A DNA stretch of 64,000 bases from JANOQP01 sp044227705. Its GTDB lineage: Bacteria; Bacteroidota; Bacteroidia; Chitinophagales; Saprospiraceae. The DNA is taken from positions 1-64,000 of the forward strand of contig JBGAWE010000002.1 of the NCBI GenBank assembly GCA_044227705.1. Direction: 5' to 3'. Under the pieces are notes generated by a model, which was not told the DNA's origin, searched no databases, and saw nothing but the letters and a program-made list of their open reading frames with translations. Positions 28,936 through 38,120 of the stretch are shown here, one piece after another. A program made the translations under genes and the position numbers. Position 1 is the first letter of the stretch. The number at the start of each line of letters is the position of its first letter.

Positions 28936-31900
28936 ATGAGTCCTTTTTACAAAAACCCGATTGCGCGCCGGACAGTTTTTTCCCTCGGCATGGCCCTCGC
29001 CGCTTCCCACTTCGTGCAGGCCCAGACCATCACCGGCACCGTCTTCAACGACGTGGACGCGAACGGCCAAAAGGCATCCACCGAGCTGGGGATCGCGGGC
29101 GTGACCGTCACCGCCTACCGGCCCGACGGGACCGCCGTCTCGCCCTCCGCGACCAGCGCGGCCAGCGGCGCGTACACCCTCACGGGGCTTGTCGCGGCGA
29201 CCACCTACCGCATCGAGTTCACCAACTACCCGACGGCCTTTTTCTCGGCGCCGTCGGGTTCGGGGTGCGCGTCTTCCGTTCAGTTCGCTGCGGCTGGCGC
29301 GGCCAACGTCAATTTCGGCGTGTCGTACCCGCGCGACTTTTGCGACAAGAACCCCGACCTCGTCGTGCCGTGCTATTCGAGCGGCGACAACCTCGCTTCG
29401 GCCGTCGCCAACGAAAAGGTTTTGGTAAAGGTCCCGTACACCGCCTCCGGTTCCTCGCCGATGCCCTCCGGAATGGCCACGGCGAGCCAGATCGGGCCGA
29501 CCTTCGGCACTTCCATCCAGCGCGGCTCGAAAAAGATATTCACGGCCACCTTCTTGAAAAGGCACGTCGGCCTCGGCCCGGGCGGCCTCGGCGCGATCTA
29601 CACCACCGATTACAGCGGCAGCGGCATGCCGACCTCGACGGTCTGGGCGAAACTGCAGGACCTTGGACAGGACGTGGGCGTGGCCGCGCTCGGTGCGCGG
29701 GCGCTGCCCAATTCGCTCACCACGTCGAGCGTCGACGCCTCGGCGTTCGACCTCGTGGGCAAGGCGGGCCTCGGCAGCCTCACCTTTTCGGCGGACGAAA
29801 AAACGCTTTACACGATCAACCTTTTCACCCAAAAACTCCTGAAAATCAACGCCGGCTACCCCGCAAAGGCCCCCCTCACGCTCACGGCGGGCGACATCAC
29901 GAGCTACTCGCTGCCCGCCGTTCCGGCGACGGGCGGGGTGCTGCGGCCTTTTGCGGTGAAATTCTACAAAGGGAAGGTCTACGTCGGCGCGGTCGCCACG
30001 GGCGAGACGAGCGGCCTCGTGACCGACGTGAAAACCTACGTTTTCGAGTTCGACCACGCGACGTCCACTTTCAATCCGGTGCCGGTTCTGACCATTTCCA
30101 ACATGGACTATCCGAAGGGCGACGTCCACTCGAGCTACCCGGCAGTCGACAAATGGTGGGCGTGGACGGGCCAATGGAGCGGCCTCCAAATGATGGGCGA
30201 GTCGGTGGCGGGCGTGCGGATGGCGCGGCCGCAGCCCATTTTGTCGGACATCGCCTTCACCGACGAAGGCGACATGATCCTCGGTTTCATGGACCGCACG
30301 GGCCACCAACTGGGCTACAAGCAAAAAAGCACCGTCTCCGGCGACACCAAAGTTTACAACGGCTACATCGGCGGCGACCTCCTCCGCGCCCGCATCGTCA
30401 GCGGTTCGTGGGCACTGGAGAGCAACGGCACCGTCGGCGGCACCCTCAACGGCTGCGGGAAGGGCAACAACCAGGGGCCGGGCGGCGGCGAGTTCTATTG
30501 CGGCGACAACTATTCCGGCGTTTTGGTCAACGGGCAGGCACCGGTCGAGATCCACCAGGAGACCTTCGAGGGCGGAATGGTCGTCGTCCCCGGCACCAAC
30601 CAGGTCGTCGCGACCGTCATGGACCCGCTCGCGGTCTGGTCGGGCGGCTTCACCTGGTTCTCCAACACCGACGGCAACTCGGTGAAACGCTATCAGATCT
30701 ACGAATCCACCAACGCCAACCAGGGCACCCTCGGCAAGGCCAACGGCCTCGGCGTGACCGACGCCATCTGTTCGCCGCCGCCCCTCGAGATCGGCAACCG
30801 CGTCTGGAAGGACACCGACGGCGACGGCGTCCAAGACCCGAACGAGCCGCCGCTGAAGGGCGTGACCGTCAAGCTCTACGCCGCCGACGGGACGACCGTT
30901 TTGGCGACCGCCGTCACCGACGCGACGGGCAACTTTTATTTCAACAGCGGCACCGGCACCTCGACGGCCTCGAAAATCTACGCCGTGAACCTCCAGCCGG
31001 AGACCAATTATTTCTTGAAAATAACCGCCCTCGGCTCCGACCCGTCGGTCGCGGGCATCACTCTGGCCAGCGTCGCGCCCGGCGGGACGCCCGGCCTGAA
31101 CGCGGGAAACTCCATCGCGAACAACGACGCGACACTGGTCAGCGGCCTGCCGAGCATCCAGTTGAAGACCGGGGTTCAGGGGGAAAACAACCACAGCTAC
31201 GACTTCGCCTTTGTCAATTGCACGCTCAATGTGGTGGCCGCGTCGAACTCGCCGGTCTGCCAAAACGCCGCCATCAACCTGACGGCGACGGGCGCGAGCG
31301 GCTCGGCGACCTACGCCTGGACGGGGCCGAACGCCTTTGTATCGACGGTTCAAAACCCGGTCATCAACTCCGCAAACGCCTCCAAATCAGGCACTTACAC
31401 CGTCATCGTGAACGACGGCGGCTGCAAGGACACAGCCACCGTGGCCGTCACGGTCACGTCCATCTCGGCCACCGCGACCGGCGGGACGGGCTGCTCGGGC
31501 GGCACCGTCGCGCTCACGGCGACGGCGGCGGGCGCGGCCACCTTCTCGTGGAGCGGTCCGGCGGGCTTCACCTCGTCGCAGCAAAACCCGTCGCTCTCCC
31601 CGCTCACGGCGGGGATGGCGGGCACCTACACCGTCACCGCGACGACCTCTGGCGGCTGCACGGCCACCGCGACGGCGGCAGTCGCGGTGAACACCATCAC
31701 GGCGGCGGCGACCGGCGGCGGCGCGGTTTGCCCCGGCGGCACCATCTCGCTCGGCGCAACGGGCGGCACGACCTATTCGTGGGAAGGGCCGAATTCATTT
31801 GTTTCAAATACTCAAAACCCGACCATCACCGGCGCGACGGCAGCGATGGCGGGCAGCTATTTCGTCACCGTCACCACGGCGGCGGGTTGCACGGCGGTCG

Positions 31901-34900
31901 CATCGGTCGCGGTGACGGTCGGTTCGCCGACGGCGACGGCCACCTCCAACTCGGCGGTCTGCACGGGCGGTACCATCAATTTGACCGCGACCGGCGGCGG
32001 CACCTATTCATGGACGGGGCCGAACGGCTTCACCTCGACCGCCGCCGCGCCGACCATCACCGGCGCAACGGCGGCGATGGCGGGCATCTATTACGTCACC
32101 GTCACGACGGCGGGCGGCTGCACGGCGACCGCCTCGACGACCGTGGTGGTCAATTCCGTCACGGCCTTCGCCGAGGGCGGCGCAGCCTGCACGGGCGGCT
32201 CCATCCAATTGACTTCTTCCGGCGGCACTTCCTATTCGTGGTCGGGGCCGAGCGGTTTTACCTCCACTTCGCAGAACCCGCTCCGCAGCCCCGCCGTTGC
32301 CGGGACCTACACCGTGACCGTGACGAGCAACGGCTGCACCGCCACCGCGACGGCCACCGTCACCCTCGTCGCCACGCCGACGGCCTCGGTGAGCGCGACC
32401 GTCCTTTGCGAGGGTGGTGCCATCCAACTGATGGCCTCCAACGGGGCGCAGTCCTATTCGTGGACAGGCCCAAACGGCTGGACGTCGAGCCAGCAAAACC
32501 CAGTCATCCCGAACGCTAACGCCCTCTACTCGGGCAATTACGACGTGACGATGACCGGCTCCGGCTGCAACGGCACCGCCAGCATCCCGGTGACGGTCAA
32601 TGCAAAGCCTGCCGCCAGCGCGGGGTCGAACTCGCCGGTCTGCCTCGGCAACGCCATCGACTTGACGGCCTCCGGCGGCGGCACCTATTCATGGACGGGG
32701 CCGAACGGCTTTGTTTCCGCTGCGCAAAACCCGTCCGTTCTGAACGCGAATTCCGCGAACGCGGGGACGTACAAAGTCACCGTCACCTCGGTGGACGGCT
32801 GCACGGCGACCGACGAAACGGTCGTCGCCGTCAATTCCGCGACGGCCTCGGCCTCTACTTCCACGCCGTCCGTTTGCATCGGCGCGGCCATCAATTTGTC
32901 CGCCTCTGGCGGAGGCACCTACTCATGGAGCGGCCCCAACGGCTTCACCTCGACCGGGCAGAACCCCGCCATCGCTACCGCAACTGCCTCAGCATCAGGC
33001 ACTTACACCGTGACCGTCACAGCGACAGGCGGGTGCACGGCCATCGCTTCGACCGCTGTCGAGGTGAAGACCGTGAGCGCGGCGGCCACCTCGACCAGTC
33101 CGGTTTGCGAGGGAGACATGCTCCTCCTCAACGGCCCGGACAACATGACGAGCTATTCGTGGACGGGGCCGAACGGCTTCGCCAGCGCCCTGCAAAGCCC
33201 GAAGTTCAACTACGCGCTGCCCGCTTTTGCCGGGAACTACAGCCTCGTCGTCACCGGCACGAACGGCTGCACGGCCTCGGCGACCATTGCCGTCGTGGTC
33301 AATCCGCTGCCCCACCCAACGGCCGACAAGCCCGTTCTCTGCATCGGCGAGACGCTGAACCTGCACGCCAATGGCGCATCCAGCCCGATGTGGACGGGCC
33401 CCAACGGCTTCGCCTCGACCTCTCAAAACCCGTCCATCGCCTTCGTCTCGACCGCCCAATCTGGGACCTATTTTTTGAAAAACGGCGCAACCGGCTGCAT
33501 TGAAAAATACGACGTCCTCGTCACCGAGGGCGCGGCCTGCATACGCAACTTCGTCGAGGTCGTCGCCTCCGACAGCCCCGACCCGACGAACATCTACGCC
33601 AACAACTCCTCCACCGAGGACGACGACGCGGCGGCGATGCTCTGCTTCGCGGATTGCGTGAAGCCCGTTTTCATCCTCGCCCAAGCGCAGGCCGCCTGCG
33701 TCAACGGCGCGCCCGGCTCGACCGTCCTCAACCTGACGGGCATCTCGAACGGGACGCACATCGGCTATTCTTTGGGTGAAACTTACAGCGGCCCGGCCTT
33801 CGCCTCGGCGACGGCGTTGAGCGGCGCGACCTACTCGATCGTGCTGCCCAGCCCGGCCTCGCCGACCTACTACACCGTCCGCGTTTACAACGGCGGGCAG
33901 TGCTGTTTCACCGACCAGACCTACCTCCTCCTGCCCTCGCCCTGCGCGACAGCGACCAACAACGGCCCGGTTTGCATGGAAAACGCCGTCCAACTGACGG
34001 CCACCGGCGGCGGCACCTACTCGTGGAGCGGCCCCGGCGGCTTCACCTCGACCGACCAAAGCCCCATCGTGGCGGCACCGGCCGCGGCAGGCACCTACAC
34101 GGTGACGGTGACGGTCGGCGCGTTCACCGCGACGGCCTCGACGATTGTGGACATTTACACCATGCCTACGGTCACGGCGATGAGCAACTCGCCGGTGCCC
34201 TACGGCCAGCCCATCAACCTCGCGGCGACCTCCGTGCCGACCTATTCGAGCTATGCGTGGAGCGGGCCGAACAGCTTTTCGTCGAACAGCCAATACCCCG
34301 TCGTCACGTCGGGCGCGGCCACCGGCGGCACTTACTCCGTGACCGTCACTGACGACCACGGCTGCACCAAATCGGCCTCGACCGCCGTGACGGCGCAGCC
34401 GCCCGCGCCGTGCTCGGTGACCGGCACCATCGGCGGGCCGACCGTCCTCTGCGAGGGCGACACGCTCAACATGACCTCCTCCGGCGGCAAATTCTATGCG
34501 TGGAGCGGCCCGAACGGCTGGACGTCCGCCGTGCAGAACCCGTACATCACCGACGTCGCGCCCATCCACAGCGGCACCTACTCGGTGACGGTGACGGGCG
34601 CGGACGGCAGTTGCACCGACGTCAAAACGCTCACTCTCTTGGTCAACCCGCGCCCGCGCCCCGCGCCCTCGGCGACCGATTCGACGGTCTGCGCGGGGCA
34701 GAAAATCGAGCTGTTCGCCCAAACCGGGACGGGCGGCACGTTCATGTGGACGGGGCCGAACAGCTTCTCCTCCGCCGTGCAAAACCCCGTCATCCCGAAC
34801 GCGACGACGGCCATGACGGGGCTTTATTTCGTGAAAATGACCTCCACGACCGGCGGCTGCACGGGGCGCGACTCGGTGTTCATCACCGTCGACCCGTCGC

Positions 34901-37900
34901 CAATCTTGGCCGACGCGACGACCGCCATTTGCGCCGGGCAGAGCACGGACTTGACCGCGCTCGTCCCCGGTTACGCGGCTTTTTCCAATAAAACATGGAA
35001 AAAAGGTACCGTCGGCGGCCCCACCGAGTCCAGCCCGGCGAGCGTCAGCCCGGCGGCCACGACCGATTATTTCCTCCTTGTAACGAACGACGCGGGCTGC
35101 GTGGACACGGCGAAAATCACCGTCACCGTCAACCCGCTGCCGACACCGACGGCCACCGCGACCCCTGCCACCGGGCAAATCTGCGCGGGCCAGCCCCTTC
35201 TTCTGAACGCCACGGGCGGCGGCACCTACTCATGGAGCGGACCCAGCTCGTTCACCTCGACGGCGGCCAGCCCGTCCGTTTCGACCATCACGACGGCGGG
35301 CACGGGCACCTATTTCGTCACCGTGACGAGCGCGGCGGGCTGTTCTGCGGTCGCCAATGTGGCCGTCAGCGTCATCGAGGTGACGGCGGCGGCGACCGGC
35401 GCACCGGCCTGCGCGGGCGGCGACATCGTCCTCGGTGCCACGGGCGGCGGCAGCTACTCGTGGAGCGGCCCCAACTCGTTCGCCTCGACGGCGCAAAACC
35501 CGACCATCACCGGCGCGGATTTTTCAAAAGCGGGCATCTACACCGTGACCGTCACCTCGGCGACGGGCGGCTGCACCGACGTGGCGACGGTGAACATCAC
35601 CGTCACCCCCGTCGGCGCGACGGCGACGACCACCGCGCCGGTCTGCGAGGGGCAGAGCTTCCAGCTTTTTGCCAACAACGGCGGCACGAGCTACTCGTGG
35701 ACGGGGCCGAACTCGTTCGCCTCGACCGCCCAAAACCCGGTCGTGACCGGCGCGACGGCGGCGATGAGCGGCACCTATAATTTGACGGTCAGCGGCTCCG
35801 GCGGCTGCACGGGGACGGCCTCGGTCGCGGTCGTGATAAACCCCCTGCCGATCCCGACGGCAACGAACAACGGCCCAATCTGCGCAGACGCGACTTTGAA
35901 TTTGACCGCGACGGGCGGCGCGAGCTATTCGTGGAGCGGGCCGAACGCCTTCTCCTCGGCTGCGCAGAACCCGACCATTTTGAACGCACCCGCCTCGCTT
36001 TCAGGCACTTACAACGTGACGGCGACGAGCGCGGCGGGCTGCACAGCCACCGCTTCGACCCCGGTCTTGGTCAATCAAGCGATGGCGACGGCGGGCGCGG
36101 CGGATGCCTCGGTCTGCGTCGGCTTGCCCATCAACCTGACGGCGACGGGCGGCGGCACCTATTCGTGGAGCGGCCCGGACGGCTTTTCCTCCGCTGCGCA
36201 AAACCCGGTCATCGCGTCGGCGACCTTGTTGAAACAAGGGATTTACACCGTGACCGTCACCGGCGCGGGCGGCTGCACGGCGACGGCCTCCATCTCGATT
36301 TCGGTCAACAAGGCGACGGCGACGGCGACGGTCGCGCCGGTCTGCACGGGCGGCGACCTCGAGTTTCAGGCCACGGGCGGCGCGTCGTTCGCGTGGAGCG
36401 GCCCCAACGCCTTCTCCTCAACTTTGCAAAACCCGGTAAAAACGGCCGCCGCGCTCGGCGACGCGGGCAGCTACACCGTCACCGTGACCGACGGCAACGG
36501 CTGCACCGCGACCGCATCGGCGACCGCCGTCGTGAACGACACGCCGACAGCGGCGGCCTCGGCGGCCAATGTCTGCGCGGGTGGCACCATCCAGCTTCAA
36601 AGCTCGGGCGGCGCGTTCGAGTGGAACTGGACGGGGCCGGGCGGCTTCACCTCGACGCTCCAAAACCCGCAGATTTCGAACGCAACCGCCGCACAATCAG
36701 GCACTTACAACGTGACGGTCACGGGCGTCGGCTCGTGCGCGGGCGCGGCCTCGGTGGCCGTGACGGTCAACCCGAACCCGGCCCCGACCATCACGGGCGC
36801 GGGCGCGCACTGCCAGGGGGCGAGCTTCAGCCTCGGCACCGCCACCGCGACTAGCTACGCTTGGAGCGGGCCGGGCGGCTTTTTGAGCGCGGTGCAAAAC
36901 CCGGCCATCGCCAATTTCCAACCGGCTATGAGCGGGCCGTACTTCCTGACCGTGACCGACGCGAACGGCTGTTCGGGGACGGCGACGACCCCGCTTTTGA
37001 TAAACGTGAACTCGGCCTCGGCGACAGCGAACAGCCCCGTTTGCGCGGGCGGGACGCTCAACCTCGTCTCCGGCGCGGGCGCGTCGTGGAACTGGACGGG
37101 GCCTGACGGCTTCACCTCGGCGGCGCAGAACCCCTCCATCCCGGCTGTAACTTCCGCAAAATCAGGCACTTACAACGTCACCGCGACCGACGCGAGCGGC
37201 TGCACGGCGACGGCCTCGGTCGTGGTCGTGGTGAAAACCGTTTCCCCGACCATATCCGTCGCGGCGAGCTGCGCTGGCTTCCCCATCAACCTGACGGCGA
37301 CGGGCGGCGGCACCTATTCGTGGGAAGGGCCGAACTCTTTTTCATCGAACATCCAAAACCCGATGATAGCGGAGGCCGTCGCGGCGGACTTCGGCGCCTA
37401 CACGGTGACAGTGACGGCAAACGGCTGCTCGGCGACCGCCACGCAGACCATCGTGGAAGGCCCGGACTGCCTCGGCTTCGACTACGGCGACCTGCCGGAC
37501 GTGACGAGCGGCATCGGGTCGGGCGACTACCAGACGCTCAAACCCTATTTCGCGGCATCGCACCGAATCGTGGCAGGGCTGAAAATCGGCACCTCCGTGG
37601 ACGCGGAGCTGACCGGCCAGCCCAACTCCCCGGCCACGGGCGACGGCGCGGACGAGGACGGCGTGACCATCCCCTCCTTCACAGCCGGGCTGCCGACCAC
37701 GGTAACCGCGACGGCGACGAACACGACGGGCATGGCGGCAACCCTCTACGGCTTTATCGACTGGAACAACGACGGCGACTTTGACGACGCGGGCGAAAAG
37801 GCCCAAGTGGCCGTGCCGAGCGGCTCGAACGGGGCGACCTTCTTGCTGGTCTTCAACGTGCCGAGCAACGCGGCGGCGGGGCCGCCCATCGGGGCGCGGT

Positions 37901-38028
37901 TCCGGTTGTCGAGCGACCCGGTGGCCGCCAGCCCGGTCGGGCAGGCTTCGTCGGGCGAGGTCGAGGACTACATTTTGCAGGTCTGCCCTGCACCGACCTG
38001 CATCCCGTTGAACGTGCTCAAATATTGA
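28936..38028 (+). CDS. Very large secreted SdrD_B / Ig-like repeat protein with GEVED domain
   Basis: A 3030-residue exported protein (signal peptide ending AASHFVQAQ). Order: SdrD_B domain; propeller-like region of ~480 residues; second SdrD_B (IGNRVWKDTDGDGVQDPNE); ten Ig/PKD-like repeats; DUF11 second half (NFVEVVASDSPDPTN...TEDDDAA); a module ending GGQCCFTDQ; fourteen further canonical repeats plus one divergent unit; and a GEVED domain (DYGDLPD ... DEDGVTIPS ... GEVEDYILQV). I count 24 repeats with WxGPxxF/W. Each is about 80 residues and carries two conserved cysteines in most copies. It ends CIPLNVLKY rather than in a known T9SS domain. It is probably a surface adhesin. Confidence 0.88.
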   Translation: MSPFYKNPIARRTVFSLGMALAASHFVQAQTITGTVFNDVDANGQKASTELGIAGVTVTAYRPDGTAVSPSATSAASGAYTLTGLVAATTYRIEFTNYPTAFFSAPSGSGCASSVQFAAAGAANVNFGVSYPRDFCDKNPDLVVPCYSSGDNLASAVANEKVLVKVPYTASGSSPMPSGMATASQIGPTFGTSIQRGSKKIFTATFLKRHVGLGPGGLGAIYTTDYSGSGMPTSTVWAKLQDLGQDVGVAALGARALPNSLTTSSVDASAFDLVGKAGLGSLTFSADEKTLYTINLFTQKLLKINAGYPAKAPLTLTAGDITSYSLPAVPATGGVLRPFAVKFYKGKVYVGAVATGETSGLVTDVKTYVFEFDHATSTFNPVPVLTISNMDYPKGDVHSSYPAVDKWWAWTGQWSGLQMMGESVAGVRMARPQPILSDIAFTDEGDMILGFMDRTGHQLGYKQKSTVSGDTKVYNGYIGGDLLRARIVSGSWALESNGTVGGTLNGCGKGNNQGPGGGEFYCGDNYSGVLVNGQAPVEIHQETFEGGMVVVPGTNQVVATVMDPLAVWSGGFTWFSNTDGNSVKRYQIYESTNANQGTLGKANGLGVTDAICSPPPLEIGNRVWKDTDGDGVQDPNEPPLKGVTVKLYAADGTTVLATAVTDATGNFYFNSGTGTSTASKIYAVNLQPETNYFLKITALGSDPSVAGITLASVAPGGTPGLNAGNSIANNDATLVSGLPSIQLKTGVQGENNHSYDFAFVNCTLNVVAASNSPVCQNAAINLTATGASGSATYAWTGPNAFVSTVQNPVINSANASKSGTYTVIVNDGGCKDTATVAVTVTSISATATGGTGCSGGTVALTATAAGAATFSWSGPAGFTSSQQNPSLSPLTAGMAGTYTVTATTSGGCTATATAAVAVNTITAAATGGGAVCPGGTISLGATGGTTYSWEGPNSFVSNTQNPTITGATAAMAGSYFVTVTTAAGCTAVASVAVTVGSPTATATSNSAVCTGGTINLTATGGGTYSWTGPNGFTSTAAAPTITGATAAMAGIYYVTVTTAGGCTATASTTVVVNSVTAFAEGGAACTGGSIQLTSSGGTSYSWSGPSGFTSTSQNPLRSPAVAGTYTVTVTSNGCTATATATVTLVATPTASVSATVLCEGGAIQLMASNGAQSYSWTGPNGWTSSQQNPVIPNANALYSGNYDVTMTGSGCNGTASIPVTVNAKPAASAGSNSPVCLGNAIDLTASGGGTYSWTGPNGFVSAAQNPSVLNANSANAGTYKVTVTSVDGCTATDETVVAVNSATASASTSTPSVCIGAAINLSASGGGTYSWSGPNGFTSTGQNPAIATATASASGTYTVTVTATGGCTAIASTAVEVKTVSAAATSTSPVCEGDMLLLNGPDNMTSYSWTGPNGFASALQSPKFNYALPAFAGNYSLVVTGTNGCTASATIAVVVNPLPHPTADKPVLCIGETLNLHANGASSPMWTGPNGFASTSQNPSIAFVSTAQSGTYFLKNGATGCIEKYDVLVTEGAACIRNFVEVVASDSPDPTNIYANNSSTEDDDAAAMLCFADCVKPVFILAQAQAACVNGAPGSTVLNLTGISNGTHIGYSLGETYSGPAFASATALSGATYSIVLPSPASPTYYTVRVYNGGQCCFTDQTYLLLPSPCATATNNGPVCMENAVQLTATGGGTYSWSGPGGFTSTDQSPIVAAPAAAGTYTVTVTVGAFTATASTIVDIYTMPTVTAMSNSPVPYGQPINLAATSVPTYSSYAWSGPNSFSSNSQYPVVTSGAATGGTYSVTVTDDHGCTKSASTAVTAQPPAPCSVTGTIGGPTVLCEGDTLNMTSSGGKFYAWSGPNGWTSAVQNPYITDVAPIHSGTYSVTVTGADGSCTDVKTLTLLVNPRPRPAPSATDSTVCAGQKIELFAQTGTGGTFMWTGPNSFSSAVQNPVIPNATTAMTGLYFVKMTSTTGGCTGRDSVFITVDPSPILADATTAICAGQSTDLTALVPGYAAFSNKTWKKGTVGGPTESSPASVSPAATTDYFLLVTNDAGCVDTAKITVTVNPLPTPTATATPATGQICAGQPLLLNATGGGTYSWSGPSSFTSTAASPSVSTITTAGTGTYFVTVTSAAGCSAVANVAVSVIEVTAAATGAPACAGGDIVLGATGGGSYSWSGPNSFASTAQNPTITGADFSKAGIYTVTVTSATGGCTDVATVNITVTPVGATATTTAPVCEGQSFQLFANNGGTSYSWTGPNSFASTAQNPVVTGATAAMSGTYNLTVSGSGGCTGTASVAVVINPLPIPTATNNGPICADATLNLTATGGASYSWSGPNAFSSAAQNPTILNAPASLSGTYNVTATSAAGCTATASTPVLVNQAMATAGAADASVCVGLPINLTATGGGTYSWSGPDGFSSAAQNPVIASATLLKQGIYTVTVTGAGGCTATASISISVNKATATATVAPVCTGGDLEFQATGGASFAWSGPNAFSSTLQNPVKTAAALGDAGSYTVTVTDGNGCTATASATAVVNDTPTAAASAANVCAGGTIQLQSSGGAFEWNWTGPGGFTSTLQNPQISNATAAQSGTYNVTVTGVGSCAGAASVAVTVNPNPAPTITGAGAHCQGASFSLGTATATSYAWSGPGGFLSAVQNPAIANFQPAMSGPYFLTVTDANGCSGTATTPLLINVNSASATANSPVCAGGTLNLVSGAGASWNWTGPDGFTSAAQNPSIPAVTSAKSGTYNVTATDASGCTATASVVVVVKTVSPTISVAASCAGFPINLTATGGGTYSWEGPNSFSSNIQNPMIAEAVAADFGAYTVTVTANGCSATATQTIVEGPDCLGFDYGDLPDVTSGIGSGDYQTLKPYFAASHRIVAGLKIGTSVDAELTGQPNSPATGDGADEDGVTIPSFTAGLPTTVTATATNTTGMAATLYGFIDWNNDGDFDDAGEKAQVAVPSGSNGATFLLVFNVPSNAAAGPPIGARFRLSSDPVAASPVGQASSGEVEDYILQVCPAPTCIPLNVLKY

Positions 38029-38120
38029 TTCTCAAAAAAACTCCTCAACAACCGCCTTTTAATCTGCCCCCAAAAGCCTGTTCGGTTGACTTTTTTCAAA
38101 ACACTCAAGTTCATAGTCTC

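Noticed and set aside
31200..37440. Repeated DNA that could be mistaken for a CRISPR array
   Set aside because: The period is about 240 bp, in frame, and encodes Ig-like domains; there are no short identical repeats with unique spacers and no cas genes.
38086..38099. TTGACTTTTTTCAA before the last surface-protein gene as a CRP/FNR site
   Set aside because: There is no partner box at 22 bp and no -7 box at the required distance; the centre spacing also differs from the TGAY-N4-RTCA type.
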